From contig JAWBXA010000002.1 of NCBI GenBank assembly GCA_038868115.1, forward strand, positions 1-64,000: DNA of 64,000 nt, written 5' to 3'. Source of the DNA: JAGTQI01 sp038868115. GTDB taxonomy: Archaea; Thermoproteota; Bathyarchaeia; Bathyarchaeales; Bathycorpusculaceae. The notes beneath the pieces were generated by a model that saw only the letters and a list, made by a program, of their open reading frames with translations, was not told the origin of the DNA and ran no database searches. The position numbers and the translations under genes are program-made. Shown here piece by piece: positions 26,597 through 35,403 of this stretch. Within the stretch, counting starts at the first letter, position 1. Each line of letters starts with the position of its first letter.

Positions 26597-27673
26597 TTAC
26601 CTTGTTGATTCTGCTTTTTTTACAACTTCTAGGCTTTCGCGGGCTTCTTGATCTGTTTCAAAATATCGCCTTACTGGTTCCAGTATGCGGGCTAGTTCTT
26701 TAGCTACAGCGTTTTTCAGGTCTTTCGGATGAAGTTGTCCGGCCTCATAGGCCTTTTCAAGCTCCTCATGATTTTCAAATGTTACTGTGCCACCGAATTT
26801 AGATGGACGTTCTATAGTAAAAGTTTTTGTTTCATGGAATATAATGTATTTGACTATCTCTAAAACCGGGTTCATTTTTGTCTGTCTTTCCGGACACCAC
26901 GCCCTTTTTAGTTTGGCTTTGATTTGTTCTTCAGTGTCATGGATAAATATTGCTGTCCACGGTTTAGACTTGCTCATTTTGCTAGCAATCACTTGTTCAA
27001 CCTTATCCTTTGTTGAGAGTTTGACTGGTTCGGTTAAACCCATTAGCAGGTGATGGTGCAGCGCCACCGGTTTTTTCCAGCCCATTTTTGGAAAGATTTC
27101 ACGCGCTAACACATGGGCTTTGCGTTGGTCCATCCCGCCGTGAGGTATGTCTGCGCCTATTGCTTTTATGTCAACGGCTTGCATAGGCGGATAGAAATAC
27201 TGCGACAAGTCCAGCCTTTCAGTTTCGCTCCGTCCCATAATTGTGAGGCAGCGCAGTGTTCGGCTCAACGTCATATGCTTGGCAAACTTTAGCAGGTTTC
27301 GCCAATACTCGTCATTGTTGCGGTAAAGTTCCGAGCCTACCACGATTTTTACTCCTGGACAGAAGAATTGGAAAGCCTTTGCATAGTATTTTGTGGCTTG
27401 GAGAATTTTGTTCCAATCTCCGCCGAACTTGTTGTTTATAAAACTGTGCCAATCAGCTAAATAAACTTGACAACGAACTCCAGCTTTCAACAAATCATTG
27501 ACCTTAAAGCCTGAAATCACAAGGTTTCCAAGATGCAGCAAACCGGAAATCTCAAAGCCTATGTAGTGACTGGGATGCTCATTAGTTTCTAAAAGCTCCC
27601 TTAGCTCGCTTTCGACAAGAATCTCCTCTGTTGGCGGCCGCTTAATCAGCTCGATTTTTGTTTCTATATCCAA
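26597..27673 (-). CDS. tyrS: Tyrosyl-tRNA synthetase
   Basis: The 358-residue class I synthetase has GLLHLGNL as its HIGH-type motif and SKMSKSKP as KMSKS. The sequence GFEISGLLHLGN and the C-terminal length fit archaeal TyrRS. It has a TTG start with AGGT at -11; no alternative start exists near the conserved N-terminus. A TATA-like CTTTTAAGTTT lies near 27705-27715 on this strand. The TOPRIM gene follows immediately. Confidence 0.92.
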   Translation of the reverse strand: MDIETKIELIKRPPTEEILVESELRELLETNEHPSHYIGFEISGLLHLGNLVISGFKVNDLLKAGVRCQVYLADWHSFINNKFGGDWNKILQATKYYAKAFQFFCPGVKIVVGSELYRNNDEYWRNLLKFAKHMTLSRTLRCLTIMGRSETERLDLSQYFYPPMQAVDIKAIGADIPHGGMDQRKAHVLAREIFPKMGWKKPVALHHHLLMGLTEPVKLSTKDKVEQVIASKMSKSKPWTAIFIHDTEEQIKAKLKRAWCPERQTKMNPVLEIVKYIIFHETKTFTIERPSKFGGTVTFENHEELEKAYEAGQLHPKDLKNAVAKELARILEPVRRYFETDQEARESLEVVKKAESTR

Positions 27674-27719
27674 ATTTGGTCAAACCTTCTATTTTATGAA
27701 AAAGCCAAACTTAAAAGTT

Positions 27720-27970
27720 GTTTCGCGGGCGCTTATTGTCTCCCACGTTACCTATCACTTAACTTCATCGCGGAGCCACGCGCTCCCCTTAGTTAAGCTC
27801 TCTCCGGCGTGGGAATTTGGCGCCCGCGCCCGCCGATGTCCCATGCTTGGGTAAACCCGCCTTCACAGCAACAAGCGTTTTGTGCGCTTGCTGCTCTGTT
27901 GGGTCCGTCGGCATGGATTTATCCCGGCGGGATTCAAGAAGGCTCACGTTATAGGCGTTTCATCGCCCAA
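27720..27970. ncRNA. GC-rich structured RNA candidate, family unknown
   Basis: A ~250-nt GC-rich island in AT-rich DNA folds into two long irregular hairpins. Domain 1 pairs GCGGGCGC (27725-27732) with GCGCCCGC (27820-27827), CCCACG (27742) with CGTGGG (27808), CTTAACT (27758) with AGTTAAG (27791), and GGAGC with GCTCC. Domain 2 pairs CCCGCCG (27829) with CGGCGGG (27925), CCATGC (27841) with GCATGG (27911), and CAGC/AAGCG (27866-27877) with CGCTT/GCTG (27885-27893). GGCG/CGCC closes a small 3' hairpin. TATA-like boxes fit either strand (27691-27698 for plus; about 27992 for minus). I could not find RNase P or SRP signature loops. Confidence 0.6.
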
Positions 27971-27976
27971 AATAGG

Positions 27977-28123
27977 TTAAAGCCTTTTAAGAATTAAATG
28001 TTGCTGTTTTAAGTCCAATGCCACATTTGTAGCTAATTTTTCAACCACAAAAACATTACCCTCTATAATTTCAGCCTTATTTTCTCTAGTCCTCCTCTTT
28101 AGAATTTCTGCTTTAGCGTCAGT
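27977..28123 (-). pseudogene. coding-like frame after pheT without a start codon
   Basis: A minus-strand frame just past pheT reads DAKAEILKRRTRENK, AEIIEGNVFVVEKL and ATNVALDLKQQHLILKRL before TAA. Composition and pattern look protein-like. A strong SD (AAAGAGGAGG) sits inside it, but no ATG, GTG or TTG follows at a usable distance; the first GTG would leave 23 residues. It could be a decayed gene, a gene with a non-canonical start, or a frameshift in the assembly. The family is not recognised. Confidence 0.3.
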
Positions 28124-28124
28124 T

Positions 28125-29825
28125 TCAGGTTATGGCAGTTGCTAAATTGGATATTCCTCTCCAGATTTTGGTTGAAAGCCATTCCATGTCTATTTCTAGG
28201 GCTGCTGTCGGGTTTTCGAGTTCAAAGTTGTTTAAAACTTGTGGGTGGACTTCACCTAGAACCCCTATCCTCATTTTCCCTAAGTGGATGGCAGCTGTTC
28301 TGCCTTGCAAGAAGCTTGGATGTTTTGCCGCTTTAATTTGCCAGTTTGTTAGGCCTAGGTTGGCGAGGAGCGCTTCACATGTGGATTTTATTTCCGTGTA
28401 GTTGGCTGTTGAGTGGGATGTTACAGCCGCCACATGCAGGCGCCTTTCACACATGGTTTCTTGGCGACGGTTTATTTTTGCCACATCTGAAACTTCAAAA
28501 AGCTTTTGAGGATAGCTTTCGTGCTTGTTTTCTGCTAGGTTTTTCAAAAGTCCAGATAGGAGCATTTCCCGCATTATCGTGTATTCGATTGATACCGGGT
28601 TTGCAAGGCGCACCGGGTTTTCTGGTTTAAGTCTCATAAACTCGTAGTGAACGCGCTCGTTTGTTAGGGTGAAGTTCATAACTTCTATGAAGCCTAATCC
28701 GATCATTATTTGGCGTATAATGTCCGCCAACTTGTTGGCTGGATGTTTTTCGCCAACGGTCACTGTGGCAGGTATTGTCGGTTCTAGACGGTAGTATCCG
28801 TAGCCGATGGCAACCTCCTCGACAAGGTCTATCTCATGCATTATGTCAATACGGTAAGGTGGGATGGCAACCTCCAAAACGTCCTTTTCGACGATTATCG
28901 CGTCCAGCCGGCACTTTTGCAAGCATTTTATGGCTTCAGCTTCTGAAAGTCTTAAACCTAACATTCGGTTGGTGTAGCTTAGCCTAAGCTTCATTTTTTC
29001 TGGTTCAAGATTAGGCGAAACCACTGTGCGGTCTGGATAATGCACAGTAACCTTTTCAAGTCTTCCGCCCATGTCGGCTAGCGCTGTAGCCAGAACTTTT
29101 AGGCTTTTTTCCACAGCCTCAAAACTTGTTCCGGTGACATCTAAAAAGAGGTTGCGCGTATCAATATCCACTCTTGTGAGTTCACTGTTTATTATTGGCG
29201 GCATTGATAAAACTCGTCCATACCTATCAATCAGTAGCGGGTATTTGGGCGCCCAATCGATTAAGTGGCGGTAAGTCACGCCCTTCTCATGTTTTTCCAG
29301 AATTTCTTTTGGCGTCATCTCCTCTGTTTTACCCAGTGAAACAAATTTGACGCTTGTAGGTTCAACGGCGGTATACGTGAAGGGCGGCTCAACAGCGTCC
29401 AAGTTGTGGATGCCGATAGACGCCTTTTTACGATCTCTGCCAATCCCCCAGTGGAGGTCTTCCTGCATCTCCATAAGCTCAACGACAGCATCCTCGTCCA
29501 GCTTTACATCCCGGACTATGGCGGCAAGCATATATGGCCTAACAGCGGCAACAGCATCGTCCACTTTAAGTATTGCTTTAGGCTCTTCCGTGTAGTATTT
29601 TGGCATTCCAGTCTCCAATTCCAAGAAACCCTTCAGTGCACGGGCTACGCCAGCATAGCTACAGAAGTCCATACGGTTTGGATTATACTCAGCCTTCACA
29701 TAATCTTCGCCGATTTCTTCCAAGTCGAAGCCTACCCATGGAAGCCACTTGGTCAAGTCTTTAACAGTCATAGGCTTGCCCAAAAACCTTGAAAAACGTT
29801 CGACACAAAGCGTTATCACTGGCAT
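28125..29825 (-). CDS. pheT: Phenylalanyl-tRNA synthetase beta subunit
   Basis: 566 residues, the shorter archaeal/eukaryotic form of PheT. It has the B3/B4 and B5 domains (IPPYRIDIMHEIDLVEEVAIGYGY) and a catalytic-like fold at the C-terminus, without the bacterial N-terminal tRNA-binding extension. It pairs with PheS to charge tRNA-Phe. An in-frame ATG lies upstream at 29846. The chosen ATG at 29825 is preceded by GAGGAGG and overlaps the pheS stop by ten bases, indicating a pheST operon. Confidence 0.94.
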   Translation of the reverse strand: MPVITLCVERFSRFLGKPMTVKDLTKWLPWVGFDLEEIGEDYVKAEYNPNRMDFCSYAGVARALKGFLELETGMPKYYTEEPKAILKVDDAVAAVRPYMLAAIVRDVKLDEDAVVELMEMQEDLHWGIGRDRKKASIGIHNLDAVEPPFTYTAVEPTSVKFVSLGKTEEMTPKEILEKHEKGVTYRHLIDWAPKYPLLIDRYGRVLSMPPIINSELTRVDIDTRNLFLDVTGTSFEAVEKSLKVLATALADMGGRLEKVTVHYPDRTVVSPNLEPEKMKLRLSYTNRMLGLRLSEAEAIKCLQKCRLDAIIVEKDVLEVAIPPYRIDIMHEIDLVEEVAIGYGYYRLEPTIPATVTVGEKHPANKLADIIRQIMIGLGFIEVMNFTLTNERVHYEFMRLKPENPVRLANPVSIEYTIMREMLLSGLLKNLAENKHESYPQKLFEVSDVAKINRRQETMCERRLHVAAVTSHSTANYTEIKSTCEALLANLGLTNWQIKAAKHPSFLQGRTAAIHLGKMRIGVLGEVHPQVLNNFELENPTAALEIDMEWLSTKIWRGISNLATAIT

Positions 29826-31324
29826 ATAGGCGTCCTCCTCAACCATCCCAAGTTATTCGCATACAACAACCTAACATCATCCAAGCCAAGCTCAATCATG
29901 GCTAATCGTTCAAGTCCGCCTCCCCAAGCTAAAACCGGACATTTCACGCCCACTGGCGCCAAAACTTCTGGTCTGAAAATCCCCATGCCACAAAGTTCTA
30001 TCCAACGTTTAAGCCTGGGGTGGTAAGCCACAGCTTGGGCTGAAGGTTCCGTATAAGGGAAGTAGCTTGGCCAAAACTCTATCTTCTCAATTCCGAACTT
30101 TGTGTAGAATGTTTTCAGAGTCCCCATCAAATCACGGAGTGTAACCTTTTTGCCGACAACTATGCCCTCAATCTGGTGGAACTCGGCTAAGTGCTTGTAG
30201 GTGACCTGCTCGTTTCTGTAGACTCTGTCCACAGAGAAAACTTTTATTGGTGGTTTCTTGTGTGTAGCCAAATACTTTATTGTTTCGGCTGTTGTGTGGG
30301 TTCGCAGAACAAGTCTCTTTGCTTCTTCTGGGCTCCACTCGTAACCCCAACCCTTAGAGCCTGTAACCCAGCCATTTTTGTGGGTTTTTGCCACGGCTTC
30401 TACAAGCCTTCGGGATGGCAACCGTCCGGTCTGTGGATTTGCCAAATAGAACGTGTCCATCATTTCGCGGGCTGGGTGGTCTTGAGGTTGGAACAAGGCG
30501 TCGAAGTTCCAGAAAGCTGTTTCCACCAGTGGTCCACGAATTTCCGTGAAGCCCATTTCCAAGAAGATTTCGCGGGCGCGCTTGATAATCTGCTGAAGCG
30601 GGTGCATTTTGCCAGGATAAACTGTTGGTCCAGGAGCCTCCACATCGAACCTTGTTAGTTTTACGTTCTTCCATCGCCCAGTTATTATAAGTTCTGGTGT
30701 TAGCTGCGTTACCTCCTCAATTATTTCTAAACCTTTTTTGACTGCCCTCCAGCCTTCCGCTGTCAACTCCAGTTCGCGGTAAGTCTCCTCCTCCAAATCC
30801 ACAAGCTTTCTCCTTCGGATAACATCTAAGGCTTCTTTCTGCTCTCTGCTTAAGCCATCAACAGTGATGGAGCGTTTCTCGAAAATTGTGGTTAAAAGCT
30901 TCTCATCGTCCCCAGGCGGCGGCTCGGCTTCCACGTTTAACTCACATTTTTTTCCTTTAATTGTCCCCCAGCCCTTCCTTTTCAGCCAGCCCAAAGCTAT
31001 CGGCACAAGTCCAGCCTCTAAACCAGCCTCTTGGGCAGCTTCATCCACGTCTGCCTTGCCGCCAAGCCTTAGCAAGGCGCTGAGAAGACGACGTTCAGGC
31101 AAACCGTATTGGGCATAACTTTTGCCTTCCTCGTTTAACGTAGCAACATTCCATTTCCGCTCATGGATCTTCACAAAGTTACACGCTGAAAGGGTTAAAG
31201 CGGCTCTCATAACAGCGGCATGTGCCAAACCACTTTTTTCAACTATATCTTCCACAGAGGCTTTTCCGCCAAGCTCCTGCAGTGTCATTAAGGTTTTTCT
31301 TTCATTGAGCCTCAAACTAGCCAC
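29816..31324 (-). CDS. pheS: Phenylalanyl-tRNA synthetase alpha subunit
   Basis: 502 residues. The N-terminal ~200 residues form winged-helix DNA/tRNA-binding repeats. The class II catalytic core has motif 1 (MHPLQQIIKRAREIFLEMGF), motif 2 (VFSVDRVYRNEQVTYKHLAEF) and motif 3 (WGGGLERLAMI). It charges tRNA-Phe together with PheT, which overlaps it. The frame begins with GTG, eight bases after AGGTG. A TTG three codons in is an alternative. Confidence 0.94.
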   Translation of the reverse strand: MASLRLNERKTLMTLQELGGKASVEDIVEKSGLAHAAVMRAALTLSACNFVKIHERKWNVATLNEEGKSYAQYGLPERRLLSALLRLGGKADVDEAAQEAGLEAGLVPIALGWLKRKGWGTIKGKKCELNVEAEPPPGDDEKLLTTIFEKRSITVDGLSREQKEALDVIRRRKLVDLEEETYRELELTAEGWRAVKKGLEIIEEVTQLTPELIITGRWKNVKLTRFDVEAPGPTVYPGKMHPLQQIIKRAREIFLEMGFTEIRGPLVETAFWNFDALFQPQDHPAREMMDTFYLANPQTGRLPSRRLVEAVAKTHKNGWVTGSKGWGYEWSPEEAKRLVLRTHTTAETIKYLATHKKPPIKVFSVDRVYRNEQVTYKHLAEFHQIEGIVVGKKVTLRDLMGTLKTFYTKFGIEKIEFWPSYFPYTEPSAQAVAYHPRLKRWIELCGMGIFRPEVLAPVGVKCPVLAWGGGLERLAMIELGLDDVRLLYANNLGWLRRTPICQ

Positions 31325-31593
31325 CTTTTAAACACCTAGCTTAGGTTTTAAGCAGTTTATTGCGCTGTAATGCTTACATAAAAGTTGTTTGAGGGTTTTT
31401 AAGTTATGCTCTTCAAAGGAGAAAACAGCGCTATTTTTTATGAAAATTGGCGAAGCATCCCTTCACCAGCAGCATTTGAATGGTAATGCTAACTACATAT
31501 TTATAAGCTTATTCCAGATACATTTTCACAAAATTTAATACACCTCATGGGAATCGTATAAGGAAGCCGAAAAAGGTTTGGAAAGTGTAAAGA

Positions 31594-32724
31594 TTGGTTG
31601 ATGCAGAAATAGACGAGATGGTTGTCACTCCATGGGAGGTTAGAGGCAAGGTCGACTATGAACGCCTAATACGGGAGTTTGGAACACAGCCCCTAACAAT
31701 GGAGCTTATCCAAAAACTGGCAAAACATACAGGCGGGCTTCATCTACAACTGCGGAGGGGCCTCTTCTTTTCACATCGTGATTTAGATGTTGTTCTAGAT
31801 CTATACGAGAAAGGAACAAAGTTCGTGCTCTACACTGGCCGTGGTCCATCCGGTCCGGTTCATTTGGGGCATCTGGTTCCTTGGATTTTCACAAAACACC
31901 TTCAAGATCATTTTAAGACTAGGCTTTACTTTCAAATGACGGATGATGAGAAATTTCTGGTTAAAGATGAGTTGGAGCTTAAAGAAGCGACAAACTTCGC
32001 TTATGAGAATGCTTTGGATCTTATAGCCTTGGGCTTTAAGCCTGAAAACACCTTCATAATATATGACGCGCAGGACATAGACTTGCTATATGACTTAGCC
32101 TTGGAAGTTGCCAAACGCATAACATATTCAACAGCCAGAGCCACTTTTGGCTTTCAGGAAAACACAAACATTGGATGGATCTTTTGGCCGGCCATCCAGG
32201 CGGCCCCGTGTTTTATTCACGCCAAACTGACCGGCGAAAATGTTCCAGCACTTATCCCTGCAGCCATAGATCAGGATCCGTACTGGCGGATTACGCGGGA
32301 TGTAGCGCCTAAACTTGGCTATTATAAGCCGGCGCAGATTCACTGTCGCCTTCTTCCAGGTTTGGGTGTTGGTGGGAAAATGAGCGCTTCAGAGCCCGAA
32401 ACTTGTATATTCACGGTAGATCCGCCAGAAGTTGTTAAGCGGAAGGTTTGGAACGCCTTTACAGGTGGCAAGCCGACGGTGGCGGAACAGCGGAAAATGG
32501 GTGGAGACCCATTCATATGTACAGTGTTCCAGTACTTCCTATTCATGTTTGAGGAAGACGACGATAAGCTTGCTGAAAGGGAAAGAAGGTGCAAGGCTGG
32601 AGAGATTCTATGCGGCGAATGTAAGAACGAGTTGACGGATAGGATTAACAGCTTCCTTAAAGATCATAGGAGAAAGCGTGAAAAAGCCAGAAACATTTTA
32701 GACAAGTTTCACATAAAACGCTAA
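31594..32724 (+). CDS. trpS: Tryptophanyl-tRNA synthetase
   Basis: The 376-residue class I synthetase has the HIGH-type motif GPSGPVHLGHLVPW and the KMSKS-type motif GGKMSASEPE, plus the conserved QIHCRLLPGL. It charges tRNA-Trp. The frame starts with TTG at 31594 without a clear SD; an ATG at 31618 (MVVTPWEV) is a reasonable alternative close to the family N-terminus. A TATA-like TTTATAAG lies around 31498-31506. The flavin reductase-like gene follows 19 nt later. Confidence 0.93.
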   Translation: MVDAEIDEMVVTPWEVRGKVDYERLIREFGTQPLTMELIQKLAKHTGGLHLQLRRGLFFSHRDLDVVLDLYEKGTKFVLYTGRGPSGPVHLGHLVPWIFTKHLQDHFKTRLYFQMTDDEKFLVKDELELKEATNFAYENALDLIALGFKPENTFIIYDAQDIDLLYDLALEVAKRITYSTARATFGFQENTNIGWIFWPAIQAAPCFIHAKLTGENVPALIPAAIDQDPYWRITRDVAPKLGYYKPAQIHCRLLPGLGVGGKMSASEPETCIFTVDPPEVVKRKVWNAFTGGKPTVAEQRKMGGDPFICTVFQYFLFMFEEDDDKLAERERRCKAGEILCGECKNELTDRINSFLKDHRRKREKARNILDKFHIKR

Positions 32725-32743
32725 AAAATGGGGCTAAATCAAA

Positions 32744-33310
32744 ATGGATAAGAAAGAAGTTGTTGATGTGAGCCCTTCAAACGCTTATAGGCTTGTTCAC
32801 CCAATGCACACGGTTCTAGTCTCATGTGTCGGCAAGGATGGAAAACCAAATATTATTACTTTGGCTTGGGCTATGCCAACCTCCATCAGCCCACCGCTTG
32901 TGGCTGTGAGCATTGCGCCACGCAGGCACTCCCATAGCCTGATCCAAGAGACAAAGGAGTTTGTGGTAAGCATCCCAACGATGGAAATATTGGACGCCAC
33001 ATTTTTTTGCGGTCGGGTCAGCGGAAGAGACCACGACAAGTTTGAGGAAGCTGGATTAACGCCCCTTCCAGCCAGAAGAGTTAAGCCGCCAATAATTAAG
33101 GAGTGCGTTGCCCACTTGGAGTGTAGACTTCACAGCCAATTCCAGACCGGAGACCACACGATTTTTGTTGGCGAAATCCTCGAAGCCTACGCAAACAAAG
33201 AGTGCTTCACAAGCGCTGGCTACGACTTAGAAAAAGCGAGAATGATCTTTCATTTGGGCGGAGACGAGTTTGCAACCCTCCAGCCAAAAATTTTCAAGCC
33301 TAAAGCCTGA
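32744..33310 (+). CDS. Flavin reductase-like FMN-binding protein
   Basis: The 188-residue split-barrel protein has the N-terminal region of the flavin reductase domain (NAYRLVHPMHTVLVSC, then NIITLAWAMPTSISPPLVA), followed by HSLIQETKEFVVSIP and FFCGRVSGRDHDKF. Such proteins bind FMN and reduce flavins, or act as ferric or other reductases. It lies directly after trpS and may share its transcript, although function is unrelated. It converges with the UPF0173 gene, one base apart. Confidence 0.85.
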   Translation: MDKKEVVDVSPSNAYRLVHPMHTVLVSCVGKDGKPNIITLAWAMPTSISPPLVAVSIAPRRHSHSLIQETKEFVVSIPTMEILDATFFCGRVSGRDHDKFEEAGLTPLPARRVKPPIIKECVAHLECRLHSQFQTGDHTIFVGEILEAYANKECFTSAGYDLEKARMIFHLGGDEFATLQPKIFKPKA

Positions 33311-33982
33311 CTAGAACTGGTAGCTTTCCCCGGGATTCAGAACCACCACTTTGACTTTTGGCGCCTTCCCCTTCACTTTTTTGACAAACTCTTCTGCCGA
33401 TTGGGCTAGAACAGGAAAAGTCTTGTAATGCATCGGAATTACGGCCTTAGGCTTTAATAGTCTGACGGCTTCTGCTGCCTCCAAGATACCCATGGTGTAA
33501 TACCCGCCTATGGGTAACAGTGCCAAGTCAAGCTTGTAGAGCCGCCCGATAAGCTTCATGTCCCCGAAAAGGCTGGTGTCCCCGGCATGGTACACCCTTT
33601 TACTTTCAGCCTCGACAACAACGCCCGTTGGTGCACCCCTTGAGCATGTATGGAAGGCTTGAACCATGTAGAGTTTTACACCCTTAACCTCTGCGCATCC
33701 GCCGATATTTAGTCCAACAACATCTTTGACGCCGTTTTCGCTGGCGTAATTGCCAAGCTCAAAAGCTGAAACAAAAGTGGCATTTGTTCGCTTGCAAATA
33801 TTTACTGCGTCGCCAAGATGGTCGCCGTGGTCGTGGGTGACATAAACAATGTCAGCCCGGTCAATTTCAGAAGCCCTTATAGGCGAAGTGGGGTTTCCAT
33901 CAAGCCATGGATCAATTAAAACCGTTTTATCGCCCATCTCAATTTTAAATGAGGCGTGCCCAAACCATGTTACCTTTGCCAA
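33311..33982 (-). CDS. UPF0173 metal-dependent hydrolase
   Basis: The 223-residue metallo-beta-lactamase-fold protein has VTHDHGDHLGDAV (HxHxDH metal site), HAGDTSLFGDM and PMHYKTFPV, as in the UPF0173 family. The TTG start lies seven bases after GGAGG. It has no signal peptide, so it is cytoplasmic. The substrate is unknown; the fold commonly cleaves esters or phosphodiesters. It is divergent from map. Confidence 0.88.
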   Translation of the reverse strand: MAKVTWFGHASFKIEMGDKTVLIDPWLDGNPTSPIRASEIDRADIVYVTHDHGDHLGDAVNICKRTNATFVSAFELGNYASENGVKDVVGLNIGGCAEVKGVKLYMVQAFHTCSRGAPTGVVVEAESKRVYHAGDTSLFGDMKLIGRLYKLDLALLPIGGYYTMGILEAAEAVRLLKPKAVIPMHYKTFPVLAQSAEEFVKKVKGKAPKVKVVVLNPGESYQF

Positions 33983-34028
33983 ACATAGGCCTCCAGCTAA
34001 ATCTTTTAAACCTTTAGTACTGGTTTAG

Positions 34029-34037
34029 TTTATAAAG
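34029..34037 (+). promoter_or_regulatory. TATA box for map (leaderless)
   Basis: TTTATAAAG lies 24-32 nt before the map ATG at 34061 and no SD intervenes, indicating a leaderless transcript. Confidence 0.5.
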
Positions 34038-34060
34038 TTAAAAGATTAAGTGCTTCCAAA

Positions 34061-34966
34061 ATGAAAACCATAAACGAGGAAGCCTTTGAGAAACTCCGTT
34101 TGTCTGGCAGGATTCTCCGCGAAACTCGAGAAGAGTTGAAGGATTTTGTCCACGAGAACATGCTAATAATAGAGGTTTGTGAAAAGGCAGAAGAGCTGAT
34201 TAGGCGTAAGGGCGGAAAACCAGCTTTCCCATGCAACGTCTCAGTAAACGAGATTGCAGCCCACTACACTTCTCCACCAAACGACACGAAGAGAATCCCG
34301 GAGAAATCCCTCGTTAAAGTGGACATTGGCGCCCACGTTGACGGCTACGTAACAGACACAGCTGTGACAATATGCTTTAACCCAGAATACCGTGAAATGG
34401 TGAACGCGGCAGAACAAGCTCTGAAGAGGGCTGTGGAAGCCCTACATCCAGAAACACCAACCTCAAGGCTTGGCGCATTAATAGAACAGACAATAAAGTC
34501 CCGCGGCTTCAAGCCCGTCTCAAACTTAACTGGGCATAGCGTTGGCAGATATTTAGTGCATGCTGGAACATCGCTGCCAAATGTGTCCCATCTATCCTTC
34601 ACAAAGGTTAAAGTTGGGGAAGCCTACGCTATAGAACCATTCGTAACAGTTCAGAACGCCATTGGCAAGGTGGAAAACAGCAAAGAAGCCACAATATTCC
34701 GCTTTGTAAAACAGAAGCCGCTAAAAAATGCCTATGCAAAAAAACTCCTGAAACATATCGAGGAAAACTTTAAAACACTGCCCTTCACTGAGCGTTGGCT
34801 TCAAGGCGTAGTTCCAAAGGAATATTATAAAGAAGCCTTCAAAGAACTTTTAACTTCAAGGGCTATTATGAGCTATCCAGTTTTCATAGAAGCCAGCAGA
34901 AAACCGGTAGCTCAAGCGGAACACACAGTCCTAGTGGTTGAGGACGGATGCCTAGTCCTAACCTAG
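34061..34966 (+). CDS. map: Methionine aminopeptidase, type II
   Basis: 301 residues. The metal ligands fall in VDIGAHVDGYVTDTAVT (two aspartates), LTGHSVGRYLVHAG (histidine), EPFVTV (glutamate) and the C-terminal EHTVLV (glutamate). The long helical insertion before the C-terminus marks the archaeal/eukaryotic type II enzyme. It removes the initiator methionine from nascent proteins in the cytoplasm. It has its own leaderless promoter. Confidence 0.95.
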   Translation: MKTINEEAFEKLRLSGRILRETREELKDFVHENMLIIEVCEKAEELIRRKGGKPAFPCNVSVNEIAAHYTSPPNDTKRIPEKSLVKVDIGAHVDGYVTDTAVTICFNPEYREMVNAAEQALKRAVEALHPETPTSRLGALIEQTIKSRGFKPVSNLTGHSVGRYLVHAGTSLPNVSHLSFTKVKVGEAYAIEPFVTVQNAIGKVENSKEATIFRFVKQKPLKNAYAKKLLKHIEENFKTLPFTERWLQGVVPKEYYKEAFKELLTSRAIMSYPVFIEASRKPVAQAEHTVLVVEDGCLVLT

Positions 34967-34969
34967 CCC

Positions 34970-35389
34970 CTATTGGTAGGGAAAAGGCGTCTTACCCTTC
35001 TCACGAACCTCTCGATAAATAGCTGTAATAATCATTTTCTCGTTGCACTTCTGACATGGCTCAACCTCTTTAAAAACGTAATCGCCTCGCTGAAACTCCC
35101 TAACACTTTTGAAGCCACACTTCCCACATTCAATAGTCGTAGTAATCGGCGGAGCTTCAATTCTCAAGCGGAGTATGCGCTGTCGCGTCTGGAACAGCAC
35201 ATAAGTTGATAGAGCTAAGCCTATAAAGCCTAACAGAAGCCAGTAAACAGCGATTTCCGGTGCTGTGCTGTAGAGATGAATTGCGAGAACCAACGCCGCC
35301 AAGGCCAAAGCTAAAGTAACAAATATTATGAGTAAAACAAAGGATGAAACCTTCGTTGCCGCAGATGCGTTTCTTCTGCTACTGCTCAT
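34970..35389 (-). CDS. Membrane protein with C-terminal zinc ribbon
   Basis: 139 residues. Two hydrophobic helices (about residues 15-40 and 45-65) precede a cytoplasmic tail with CGKCGFKS and CQKCNEK, a zinc-ribbon pattern. GGGAGAGA lies before the ATG. The family is not identified. It sits downstream of the DUF1512 gene with a 14-nt spacer and is probably cotranscribed, which suggests a shared membrane-associated role. Confidence 0.75.
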   Translation of the reverse strand: MSSSRRNASAATKVSSFVLLIIFVTLALALAALVLAIHLYSTAPEIAVYWLLLGFIGLALSTYVLFQTRQRILRLRIEAPPITTTIECGKCGFKSVREFQRGDYVFKEVEPCQKCNEKMIITAIYREVREKGKTPFPYQ

Positions 35390-35403
35390 CTTAAATCTCT
35401 CCC

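Noticed and set aside
27720..27970. RNase P RNA or SRP RNA
   Set aside because: Signature loops of either were not found by eye; kept as an unassigned RNA instead.
27809..27997. 62-codon plus-strand frame
   Set aside because: It follows the GC-rich hairpins of the RNA candidate; composition explains the open frame.
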